Program-made: the position numbers and the translations under genes
The notes under the pieces: model-generated
What the model was told of the DNA's origin: nothing
The model's database searches: none
The model's input: only the letters and a program-made list of their open reading frames with translations
DNA from: Gonapodya prolifera JEL478
Lineage: Eukaryota > Monoblepharomycota > Monoblepharidomycetes > Monoblepharidales > Gonapodyaceae
Length of the DNA stretch: 64,000 nucleotides
Direction: 5' to 3'
NCBI GenBank assembly: GCA_001574975.1
Contig: KQ965781.1
Coordinates: forward strand, 44,439 to 108,438
Shown here: positions 27,240-39,545 of the stretch, piece by piece
Numbering within the stretch: position 1 is the stretch's first letter
Layout: each line of letters starts with the position of its first letter

Positions 27240-28586
27240 GTGGCATTTCGATGGATTCTTGCTCAACTCCACCAGCACTTCGGGCTTAATCGAAGGGTTG
27301 CGAGGGTTCTTTCCACCGAAATCCTCACCGAAATATTCCGCCTCATCACGCCCCGCGACGTCCTCGTGTCTCTCCCTCTAGTATGCCGGCACTGGCAGCA
27401 CGCTGCGCGATTTGCGCTCGATGGGGAAGGGCGCATACCATTGGAAGTCGACGTGGGCGTTTTCTCCGGAGATGAGGACTTGGAGGGTTCAAAAAACGAC
27501 CGTTTTGAGTGCATTTGGTGGAGGAGCTTGAAGACTGACTTCAAGCGTGTTAGTTCAGCGGATCCGGCAAGAGTAGCGTCCTCGATCGTCGTTGGTTCTG
27601 TTCACTGCGGTTCTCGATTGGATCCCTTCCTTCGTCCCTGGAAGACGTGGAAGCACAGACCGTGGCATACTTTCATAACGAGAAGACCTTGACGACGAGC
27701 ATATCTCACATAACGATCGCTCACGGGCAAAGTTGTTATCCACACGTGGAGTTCGGTGTATTGTTACGGCGGAGCATATCTGGAGATTGAAGAAGAGCTC
27801 CTGTGACGATCCGTCCGTGTTGCGCTTTTTCAAGCGTTTCCCCACAATGTCGACGCTGGAGGTTGAGTCGGAACTACTCAATTTCTGGCCCAAAATTGCG
27901 TTAGACGAAACCTACCAATTACGGTCTGTGAAGAACTGAAGCTTTTGTCGAAAGGAAACCGTGAACATGGCAAACCGGAGTGCTTTGCGAGGTTGATAGC
28001 GGCATGTCCCAACGTGACCTCCTTTGTCACAGATCAGACTTCGTGGAACGACATCTCGGACCAAGTGTGCGCAGTACTATCCAGCCTTTTGTCTCGATTC
28101 ACCAAGTTTATTTGCCAACCCGATATCACGTTCAGATCTTACACAGCTCTGACCAAGCCATTACACGATACATGCGGGACCCATTTTCCCAATCTCCGAG
28201 AACTCGGGAAGATCGAATTCGGAGGCGACCGGCTCCAGTGCTCTGAGAGCTCAGGTCCCGTTTGTCCTGTTAAGCACGTTTGGGCCCTTCATGTCAGCCC
28301 AGTAGCGAAGTGGCCGGGCGAGGAATATTATGACGACCAGAGTTCCGGCGTTGACTTCGCGAATTTCGGTACTCTCTTTTTCCCCGAGCTTGAAGAGATG
28401 CATTTCTCAATGTTGCGATGGAAAGCCCCCCCGTTCTCCCATTTTCATTTTGAATGTTCTTGCTACTGCGTTGATTGGTATCGCAGAGAACATTCCAGCA
28501 ACTCGGCTATTTTCTCACATCGAATTGGACGCGGACGTGCAAGCTATCTTTGCCTGGCGCGCAGCGCTGGATATGGTCGTGGATAG
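27240..28586 (+). pseudogene. F-box gene, apparently broken by frameshifts
   Basis: The F-box is clear: LSTEILTEIFRLITPRDVLV then SLPLVCRHWQHAARFAL (~27310-27415). After that the coding signal hops between frames: PSSLEDVEAQTVAYFHNEK (~27630-27690), RFFKRFPTMSTLEVESELL (~27825-27880), then LPITVCEELKLLSKGN and CFARLIAACPNVTSFVTDQ (~27915-28040), on to LEEMHFSMLRWKAPP (~28390-28430). The shift near 27900 has no good splice pair, so at least one indel is likely. If real introns explain the others, it could still be a functional F-box/leucine-rich-type substrate adaptor of an SCF ubiquitin ligase. Unlike the two F-box genes at 32-35 kb, it shares no long identity with them. Confidence 0.55.
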
Positions 28587-28826
28587 GTAGAGAGAAGGTG
28601 GAAGTTCACGTCGACTGCGTGGATTCTGCATGATTGACTTTTGGGGCGTTTTGAGGGAAAGCGAAAATTTAAAGATGGAAATCGGGTTGAGTGAAGGAAG
28701 AACAAACCGGTCGAGTGGAGCCGAAGGCGTTGATCGGAGTGTTGAAACGATGAAATACAGCATACCCACATGTGAAATGTAGCTAAGCGACGTCAGATTT
28801 AGCCACGTACATCTCATGTAAATACA

Positions 28827-31800
28827 ATGTTGTCACGGCCTTCACTTTGCTGTGCTGTGGTTACGCTCCCCATCCTGGGATGGATGCCTAACGGCAAACA
28901 CGAACACCCGAGAAAGCGCCAATCGCACATTGGCAACACAAACAACTATTCGTGCATCGTCTTGACGCTCGGTATCATTGGATCGCTGGGTCTGCTACTC
29001 GGCTTGTACTACAACTTCGGAAGTACCGAACACCTGCTCTCAGACATGGTCGCATCAACACCAACATCGCCCTTCTCCCTCCCACCCTCATCGTGGCCGT
29101 CATTCTCGCAGCCGCTCAAGCTGGCTCTCGTGGCGACAGCTCTTCTCGCAACACTTGCGGTTGTCGCTCCCGCTCTCGTGTATGGCGGGGATGGGCTTGG
29201 AGGCAGCACAGCAGGGACGAAGAAGAAGAAGAAGAAGCGAAGGACGGCAGAGGGCGGGGTGAGCGATGTGGACGTGTTGAGTGGGTTGCCCTGTATATCG
29301 AACCACGACGTGTTCAGGGGGACTTAATAACGCATTTCTGCAGCTCCGTTCTATCCTCCGGGTCTCGTCAATCTAGGAAATAGTGAGTCCATTATCTTTT
29401 CTCCTCTCCGAGTACTCTTCAACGACGAAACTCCCTCTTCCCGTTTGATCTCCGAAATATCTCTTCCCAGCCTGCTTCCTGAACTCTCTCGCGCAATCAC
29501 TCGCCTCACTCCCATCGCTCCTCACCTACCTCCAACGAAGAGTCGCCAGACACGAAATAGCACTTGCCGCCAGACGTGAACGACTCGCACACTTCGGTGA
29601 CCCGCAAAAGCGACCATCACGGCAACCGGCGACGGTGGAAGATGACCTGCCCGTCACTGTCGCCTTGCTAAAACTTCTTCTGGGTGAGTACATACTTCTT
29701 CGTCGCCTCACGTGGGCCTCCCACCACTCCACCACACCTCGGGACCAACACTCCTCGCCTCCTCGCCTCCAGACCTCAACTCCCCCACCACATCCCCACG
29801 CTCCCTCCGCCCCTCCGCCTTCCTTCGCACTATAGTGGAGGCCGCCGACAGACCCGAGCCCGGCAAGGAACCCTACGATGAAGAGGAACCGCAAACTGGA
29901 TGGCTCCGCTGGGGAATCGGAGGGATTGCAGGAAGCTGGAAGCGTAGGAGGGAGGCACAGAGGTGGAGCGGGTGGGAGCAGCAGGTGAGCTTTTGGAGGG
30001 TGGGCAGGCCTTCACGAAAGGGTGGGGGTCCGACTGGGGTTTGAAGGGCGAGACTGTGGAAGAAAGCTGCTGTACATTTGCAGAGGACTATGGTATCTCC
30101 AGCAGACTTCAAACTGACCCACCCACTTCCGGTTCCAGGACGCCCACGAGCTTTTCTCCCTCCTCTCTACGCAACTTCTTCGCGAGCACGAGCGGTGCAT
30201 CCTCCCTTCGCCACGCTCCTCGTGTGGGGGGTGTGCGCGGCACGGGTTCGTTCCTGGAATGGGTGTGGGACTGGGCGAGGTCGTCAGTGTGAGAGATAGT
30301 TCGAGGGATGTTGTGGAGCAGGGAGGACCAGAAGACCAAGCCACGGAACATGGCACGTGGTCTCACGCCGGGTGGCCTGCGCTTCATAACCCCTTGATTG
30401 GCCTCGTTGCGTCGCGCCTCCGGTGTGGCGAGTGTGGATACATCGTGAGTTCTCACGCTTCATTTCGCGTTCTTGATTTTCTCCTAACCCCGCTCCCTCT
30501 TGCTACAGACCCCACTTCACCACGCATCCATAACATCACTCAGCATCCCTCCCCACCCTACCATCCTTCACTCCCTTGCCGCCTTCGCTGCACCCGAAGT
30601 CCTCCACGACGTCGTGTGTCCCCGATGTACGGCACGGGCGACAGCTCGGCGGCTTGAGCATGAGGCGAGAACCGCGTGTGTTGAAGTGGAGAAGGCGTTG
30701 TGTAAAGGACCGGAAAGTGGGAGTGTGGGAGACCCGGCGAAGTGCGAGACAGTGGGGGACGCGGTGCCAGGTGTCTGGACAGTTGCTATGACGGCGAAGG
30801 CGGACGAGGGAGCTGGATCACTGTTAGCACAACCGTCGGCACTGCACATACTCCTTTCAGCGCCTCTTGTTCCGTCGGTGACCCTCCCCACGTCTGCACA
30901 ACTATCCATGTCCCTTTCCTCCCTGTATCCTCCGCCTTCGCAACCGTCACGAACCGCATCCAACCTCCTCGCCCTCCACAATACACTCACTTCTCTACGT
31001 ATCCTCCGGGCCCCGCTCGCGTTGGACGCTTTCCTCGACACCCCACCCGCACCTCTTGACCGCTCGATGCTCACGCGGCACGCCCCACGTGCGACCGAAA
31101 AGCGCATCCACCCGTCGCGGTGGCCATCCTCGCTCACGCTACACATGCAGCGTTCTGTTGTCCTGCGTGGGGGACGGGCCGTCAAGGACCCCACACGAGT
31201 TGGCGGGTTAGGGGAATGGATCGAGGTCGGACTTGGTGGCGAGGTGGCCGGCGCGATCGGCCCAAAAGCCACCAAGGCGGGTACGGCAGTGTACCGCCTT
31301 TCTGCCGTGCTGGTGCACAAGGGCGTTCACGATTCAGGCCACTTCGTGTGTTATAGGAGGCTCGGAAGGGAAGGCTTCATGCGGGGAACGAAGGGATGGG
31401 ATGAGGTGGTCAAGAAGGTGGGGAAAGCTGCAGCAGGCGATGGCGAGGCGCGGTCGTGGCTTGAAGGGTGGATTGGCGCGCTTGGGGGTGCGGGGGTTGT
31501 GGAGAGGGCATCGGTGGTTGGAGAAAAGAGGGAAGAGGAAGATGGGGCTTCGGATGACGTGAAAGGCGGCACGGTTGAGGAAATGTGTAATCCAGACCCC
31601 GGACCGAAAGCAAATGGACACCATTCCCTGGTGAAGGATGTTTCAATGATCACAGAAGCTACCCAGGGGGGCAGACCCGTTGACCCAGTCGCCGAGCTCG
31701 AAAACTGCGGGAGTGTTGATGTCCCCCTTGTAGACACTACCACCTTGGAGGCATCGGACGTGGACTCTGACGGAACGATCCCATCTCAGTCCCCCACTGG

Positions 31801-32209
31801 CGACCGCGATGACATAAACGGAAACGGGCACGATCACCACCATCACGGGAACGGGAATGTTGGCCATGATGTCCATGCTCGTGGCGACGAGGACGGCGTG
31901 TCGCTTGGTACGGTGTCTGATGAGGGCACCGCGCATGAGGACGGTTCCGGACAAACTCAGTCTTCATTGAAGCATTCGACCAACATTCCAAAGCCGTCCG
32001 TGCAGCGGCCACAAGCTGTGAAGCAACGTCACCGGCCAGCTGCTCGGCCTGTTGTCCCAGTCAAACACGGCTCCGGCTCGAACGATCGTTGGTTCCGCAT
32101 CTCGGACGACTCGGTAGACGTTGTGGACGACGCGAGGGAAGTGTACGGAATGTCGAGTGGCGAGGTGTACATGGTGTTCTACGAGATAGTGTCCGGGATT
32201 GGAGCGTAG
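28827..32209 (+). CDS. Ubiquitin-specific protease, Ubp16-like, membrane anchored
   Basis: N-terminal hydrophobic segments (IVLTLGIIGSLGLLLGLYY and LALVATALLATLAVVAPALV) followed by a poly-Lys stretch suggest anchoring, as in yeast Ubp16 and USP30 at the mitochondrial outer membrane. After an intron the Cys box reads PPGLVNLGN then TCFLNSLAQSLASL across a splice (~29350-29500), with the catalytic Cys. DAHELFSLLSTQLL (~30140) is the QQDAHE box. A CxxC pair CGECGY and another in VVCPRCTAR form the zinc-finger-like element. The His box is YRLSAVLVHKGVHDSGHFVC (~31300-31350), and the end of the catalytic domain is RWFRISDDSVDVV then GEVYMVFYE (~32090-32180). A disordered acidic and His-rich insert (HDHHHHG) precedes that last block. 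All three catalytic blocks are present, so it should be an active deubiquitinase. The start at 28827 is the first in-frame ATG before the anchors. Confidence 0.85.
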
Positions 32210-32441
32210 AAGCTGATGACGGGGGTGTAAAGAATGGTGCTGACAGTGATGTGTGATGCCGAAGAGTCGAGGAAGTTTGAACTTATTCGGCTGGCTTGCG
32301 ATGGTGTAAATATGAGCTACATGTGCTAGGGAGCAGTTGTGAATATTCAAGTATTTTCTTCTGATTTTGTTGCCAGGTCGTGGTGCGGCCGGCAGAACTG
32401 GACAAGGAATTCATCCACTCGACATTCCGCTGCAACAGACG

Positions 32442-33693
32442 ATGCCCGCGCTGCCACCGGAGATTCTGTTGCGGATCCTCGCGCACGTGACAACCACGAA
32501 AGAGTTCTACAATCGGATCCCCCTCGTGTGTCGCCAATTCGCTCAACTTCAGGAATCTGCTCGAAAATGTAGATACTCTGTCACTCCTTTACGAATCGCA
32601 TCGAGCCTCATTCCGTGCAATCTCTTCTTTAAGCATCAACCACATATGTCACCGTCGCCATTCATTCTCCCCATTCATCAGCAGCGAACATCGTCAGGTT
32701 CCCTGATTTGGAACTTGCCATCTTGAGCTTCTTGCCGGCAGAGGAGCGCCACTCTCAACTCTCTTCCCTCCGCAAGAAAATTCTTCCCAATCTCCGCATG
32801 AACTTGGTTCTCACCGACAGCGGATCGGTCGAGTCTATTACATCAGTCATACAAAACGCCCTTGATGCAGCAATCCCCTTCGGGAGTGTGAAAGTCTCCA
32901 CGATGAGCGTGCAGTCGCCCTTCCACGTTGATCAAACGGTCCTGCTGGCAAACGTGTTGCAACCGCACACGATCGTGTTTGATTTGGCGGAGGCTTTTTC
33001 TCCCGAAGCAGCTCTGTTCAATGCGCTGCCTTGGCATGTGGGTTGGCATTTACTTGCGTGTTTGACATCCTCGTCACACCTCCTCCATATCCACTGCATG
33101 TCACTCCACAGTGGAGCCGGCACGCCCTCGCGACCCTTTGTGTTCCCGGCATCCGCGTTCTGAACATTCCTCTCTCATCACTGTACCTCTTCCCAAACGT
33201 TGTGCACTTTTCCACTGGCACCCGAACTCATGGCCGTGTCAAAGATGCATCAACGTTCCGGCCTCAACCCAAGTTCGATACAGGAGTAGATGTGCTTCAG
33301 AAGCTGGAGACGTTGTATATGGGAGCATTGGACCTCCTCGCGCCGGACTCCCTGATGAATTTGGAAGCTGCGATCGGGGAGGGCAGATTTCCACGACTGA
33401 GAAAGGTTTACGTGACGTACTACACTGGCGATCTTGGAGAAGATGATGCAGATGAACCCCCTGTACCATCATTACTGTGTGACCTCGCTCACCTGCACTC
33501 CGCTTTCCCTACCGTGTCGGTCACGGTTATGATACGTACCCGTTCAGACATGCAACGCTTCCACGAACTGTACATCAACAAAGCGCACGCCGGATCGTTA
33601 CAGGGTGTCGATGTTGTGCTTGGAAGGGAGATGCAGGTCGTGGTGGAGTCCAGCGTGCCGGGTGGGACAGTGAGGATTTGGAGAAGGACTTAA
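32442..33693 (+). CDS. F-box-like protein, upstream member of a tandem pair
   Basis: ATG 32442 begins directly with the F-box: MPALPPEILLRILAHV, then EFYNRIPLVCRQFAQL. After an intron (~32570-32697) the chain continues LELAILSFLPAEERHSQL, SSLRKKILPNLRMNLVL, and IPFGSVKVSTMSVQSPFHVD. A clean intron (GTGGGT at ~33038 to CCACAG at ~33110) leads to WSRHALATLCVPGIRVLNIP, LYLFPNVVHFSTGTRTHG, MNLEAAIGEGRFPRLRKVYV and a final VVVESSVPGGTVRIW. F-box proteins bind Skp1 and recruit substrates to SCF ligases; the C-terminal region has a leucine-rich character but no canonical LRR. The first ~115 bases are nearly identical to the second copy at 33992. Confidence 0.7.
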
Positions 33694-33951
33694 CGTGATA
33701 TGATTAGCCCTTAAAAGTCCGGTCTTTATTTGGTTTAGTCAGGGTGACAATCAAAACTCTGAATGCCCGCGGTACATACTGCACTCTCCAGATTAAGCTC
33801 AAATGATGCTGCGAGTAGACATTGCTGGTAACCAAGATCTCTCACTTGCTAAGAGCTACGACTTCCTCTTAACCTTCCTCCGAGCTTTCCGTTCCAGACC
33901 ACTCCCTGGAGCCACGGACCACAGCATCTATTCAAACTCATTTTCGATACG

Positions 33952-35262
33952 ATGCACGCGCTGCCCCCAGAAATCCTGCTCCGTTTTCTTGATGCCCGCG
34001 CTGCCACCGGAGATTCTGTTGCGGATCCTCGCGCACGTGACAACCACGAAAGAGTTCTACAATCGGATCCCCCTCGTGTGTCGCCAGTTCGCTCAACTTC
34101 AGGAAGCCGTCAGACACGGTCGGTAAACTGTCCCGGCACACCTTCAGTTTTCTCCATTCTCATTCGACATCACTTCGTTGCACTCCCCCTCTTAAGCATC
34201 TACCGCAATTGTCACCGTCTCCATTCAATTCCCGACGTCTGACTGGAACGGTGTCATATCAGTCATCGAGCTCGAGGCGATGGTCGATAAATCTGTCACG
34301 CCAGAATCGCAAATACCATGGATCTCCTCTGCACGCAAGAAAATCCTCCCATATATGCGCTTGCACTGGTCGACACCCGTCACATGGAACCAGACTGGGA
34401 GTCGGCTGCATTAGCCACCCAAAGGGCGCTCACCACCATCATCCCATTTGGCGCTGTGAAGATTTCCACGGTGATGGTGCAGTCCCACCTTCTCGTGAGC
34501 GCATCAATCTCCCTGGCAAACCTGTGGGTGCCCAACACCATCGAGTTTCATTCAACGGCTGACTTTGATCAAAATGCAGCGATGCCAAGGGCGTTGACGG
34601 CGAATGTGGGTGATGTACTTGTTTACCCACGGGCTTAATGCTAATCCACAGCGGACGGTCTGAATTTCACAGTGGAATCGACTCAGAATCCGTCGTACTC
34701 CCCACTTCCGCGCCGTCAACATCCCTCTGGACGCATCACTGGGCCTTTTGCCGAACGTTGTGCACTTCTCGGCGGGCACCCGAACTTACGGCGGCCGTGC
34801 CAAATACACGCCCACTTTCCGAGCCACAGTTGCGACCGCCACAACACAGGTAAACCTGAGACTCAAGATGCTGCAATAGGGGCGCTGGACTTTCTTGGGG
34901 CAGACACAGTGATGCATTTGGAAGCTGCGATCAGGGAAGGCAGATTTCCGAAACTAACACAAGTGCTCGTGTCGTACAACACTGATGGCCGCGAAGAGGA
35001 CGACGGGGATTCACATCCTGTGCCATCGTTGCTGCGCGACCTCGTCCACCAACGCTCCACCTTCCCTACCGTGTCAGTCACGGTTCTGGTATGGACGCGT
35101 TTCGACATGCAACGGCTCCGTAAACTCTACATTGACAAGGCCCACGCGGGACCGGTGCAGGGCATTGATATTGTTGTCGGGGGAGAGATGCAGGTTGTGG
35201 TAGAGTCCAGGGTGCCTGGCGGTGAGGTTGTGAAGATTTGGAAAAGAATGTGGATTTTCTGA
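33952..35262 (+). pseudogene. F-box-like pseudogene, downstream member of the tandem pair
   Basis: Homologous to 32442-33693 throughout, but broken. It has two successive F-box starts: MHALPPEILLRFL at 33952 and, 40 bases on and out of frame, MPALPPEILLRILAHV at 33992. A frameshift lies between ARKKILPYMRLHW (~34320-34370) and ALATQRALTTIIPFGAVKIS. The conserved intron is followed by a TGA, and the segment NLRLKMLQ ends in a TAG (~34877) before GALDFLGADTVMHLEAAI. The 3' part (FPTVSVTVLVWTRFDMQRL, VVVESRVPGGEVVKIW) is well preserved. No intact product can be assembled from it; decay looks recent. Confidence 0.75.
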
Positions 35263-35501
35263 GATGTCCTCACAGGATCTGAAACCGTGTCCCGACCCAC
35301 GGGCGGGTTTACACGGAGTACGTGGAGAATCAACTCGAGTTGAAAGGTAATGCCATCCATATTCTTACTCGGCATTTTGGGACGTATTCTAAAGCTATCC
35401 GTTATGTGTACCTATCTATGACACCGTATCGCCTTCACGTACCCCTTGAACTCAACGTGAAACTAGAAATAGTGTCGAGAATCACAAGACGCGTGCCACC
35501 C

Positions 35502-37214
35502 CTACGTCTCCTTGACCAGTTCCTCCTTACTCGGCCCGAAACTTCCTTCCCCGCCATGTGCCCACTTGACAAACCACACAAACACCCTCGCCGGCGTTCC
35601 ACCAAACGCCCAAAGCCATCCACCGACTGTTATTCCAGCCGGGTACGTCACTTCGATGTCGCCCAGGCAACCGCGTTTGAGGATGTTCCACGCCGTGTCG
35701 GATGACGAGGCCGCCATGGCACGCCCGGACAAGACGGGGAAACGAGCGGCGGCGTTAGAGAGGTAGGACCCGGTGGTGATGGCGCCGAGAAAGCAGAGTG
35801 TGAGTGAGAGGAAGGGGTTATAGTTCGCTGACAGGGAGAAATGATCACGTATAATAATCAATAATTGTCACACCGTAGAGCTCGAAGAGCATAGGACACA
35901 AAGCTTACGGTGGTTCTCGATTTCGAGTCTCATCAGAGAAAAGTGCATGTTGATGGCCGCCTGCGATTGTTGTACCTTAGTTTGCTTCTCCTTAGAGGGC
36001 TTCGCTATAAATGTACACCTACCTTCGACGCAGAATAAGCATACGTGCACGGCTGCGGTGTCTTCCCCGCCATACTCGACACCACAACAATCTGACTCCT
36101 ATCGAACTGGCGGTGTGCTCCTTGAACTCGCTCCCTCCCCGACGCCCTGAGGTAAGGCAACGCGTGCGCCGCGACTTCAACGTATCCGTAGTAGTTGACC
36201 TCGGTCACTTCGCGAGTGTCCTTCACTTGGATATCCACAGGTTTGGAAAGTCCCCGGTAGTATGGCGCGATGGCGTGGTTCAGGACCAGGATGTCTAGGC
36301 CTGGCGTCGGTGCATCATGGTTTTGCGCTCCATTCGCTCCGTTTGCATGCTGCCCCGCCCGCCCAAACGCCTCCACCGCTTGCTGCACCAACCGCTCCCC
36401 GGCCCCGGCCTGACCCGCTTCGTACCGCAGCACCACGACGGAATCTTCGTCGCTAACGGACGACCATATGTCGACTCCTTTCTTCGCTGTTCGAGCGGCG
36501 CGCGCGGCACGACGGAGCTTGATGCAGGCAGTGCGGGTTTCTTCAAGGCCCTGGACGGACCGGGCGCAGATGGCGACCCGGGCTCCGTGTAGGACGTACA
36601 GGAGGGCGAGGTCGCGGCCAATTCCCTGGGAAGAGGTCGAAGAGATGGGTTAGAACAAGTCGCAAGTTGCTAAGTCTCGGAGCACTAATTGAATCACTGC
36701 CCAGCGAACCGATACATAATGGAGTGTCCCCGCGCGCCTCTTTAAAGACGGTCGCAGAAAAAAGTCTTCGGAGAGTATTGTCGCTCACTTTAGAAGCGCC
36801 TGTAATCAAGACTCGCTTCCCCTTCAAAATTTTCTCGTAGTAGGGATTCGGGGATGGTCCGGACGGGGGAGTGCTGTCAAACGAGCGAAAGTAGGACCAC
36901 AAGGAAGAAAGAAGTGATTCGGAGGGGTCACGATCCGCTGGAGAGGAGAGGACATCAATTGATTGTCTCCCGATCGGTGTCACCGGCCACCGCCCGTGAA
37001 TTCAAGGACACGCACCCATTGCGACCACAACAATGAGATGTAATCCAGCAAGCATCGCCACAATCGCTCCTGCGATTTCTCTTTGACTCAATCCAGTCGT
37101 GATTTGGTCGAAGTGGTGCTTGGTGGATGGGTGCTCCGATGCCAGATACACCCCAAGGGAGACGACACCGGCGATGCCGAGCGTCACGAGAGCGGGCGAG
37201 ACGAATCTACCCAT
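35502..37214 (-). CDS. Short-chain dehydrogenase, 11beta-HSD1/DHRS7-like, membrane anchored
   Basis: N-terminal exon (37214-~37005) has two hydrophobic helices (SPALVTLGIAGVVSLGVYLA and GAIVAMLAGLHLIVVVAMG). The next exons give LKGKRVLITGAS (start of the TGxxxGIG cofactor motif), GIGRDLALLYVLHGARVAIC after an intron, then LDILVLNHAIAPYYRGL and VNYYGYVEVAAHALPYL. The active site is IVVVSSMAGK, then TYAYSASK (Ser, Tyr, Lys all present). An exon AAINMHFSLMRLEIENH (~35965) and the final LTLCFLGAITTGSYL complete the 11beta-HSD1 signature. The C-terminal helix WAFGGTPARVFVWFVKW is amphipathic. Expected to be an NADP(H)-dependent oxidoreductase of a lipid-like carbonyl at the ER membrane; the substrate is unknown. 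Stop at 35502. Confidence 0.83.
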
Positions 37215-39163
<1,949 letters not shown>

Positions 39164-39545
39164 TGAGTTGGGGACTCGGCCGCAGGGTGTGTGCGGGCTT
39201 TATGGTGGGGAGAACTGTGTTGACTCATGCGCGTTCGCCGCCCACAGTGTCTCCTACCCTGCGCTCCTGGCACAGGCACCAAAGAATGCGAGACGTGCTG
39301 CGACTAAACCAAGCTCCCACTGCATTACCGGGACGAATCGACATGAGAAGAGACGCAATCATTTAATTATTGCGTACACGAGTTTATTCAGGGTACGACA
39401 CGCTAATTGATCTTGATCATGAAGGCAGAGTAACTGACGTTTTGCGGGACGGGCGCGCCCGGATACACGTGTTTCACGCATGCGAGCACCAATATTTAGA
39501 TCTTCACATCCCACATATCGCTCCAGTTAGGCGTCGCCTCCATCT

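Noticed and set aside
30568-31320. 250-codon minus-strand frame
   Set aside because: Antisense to the confirmed deubiquitinase; no independent support.
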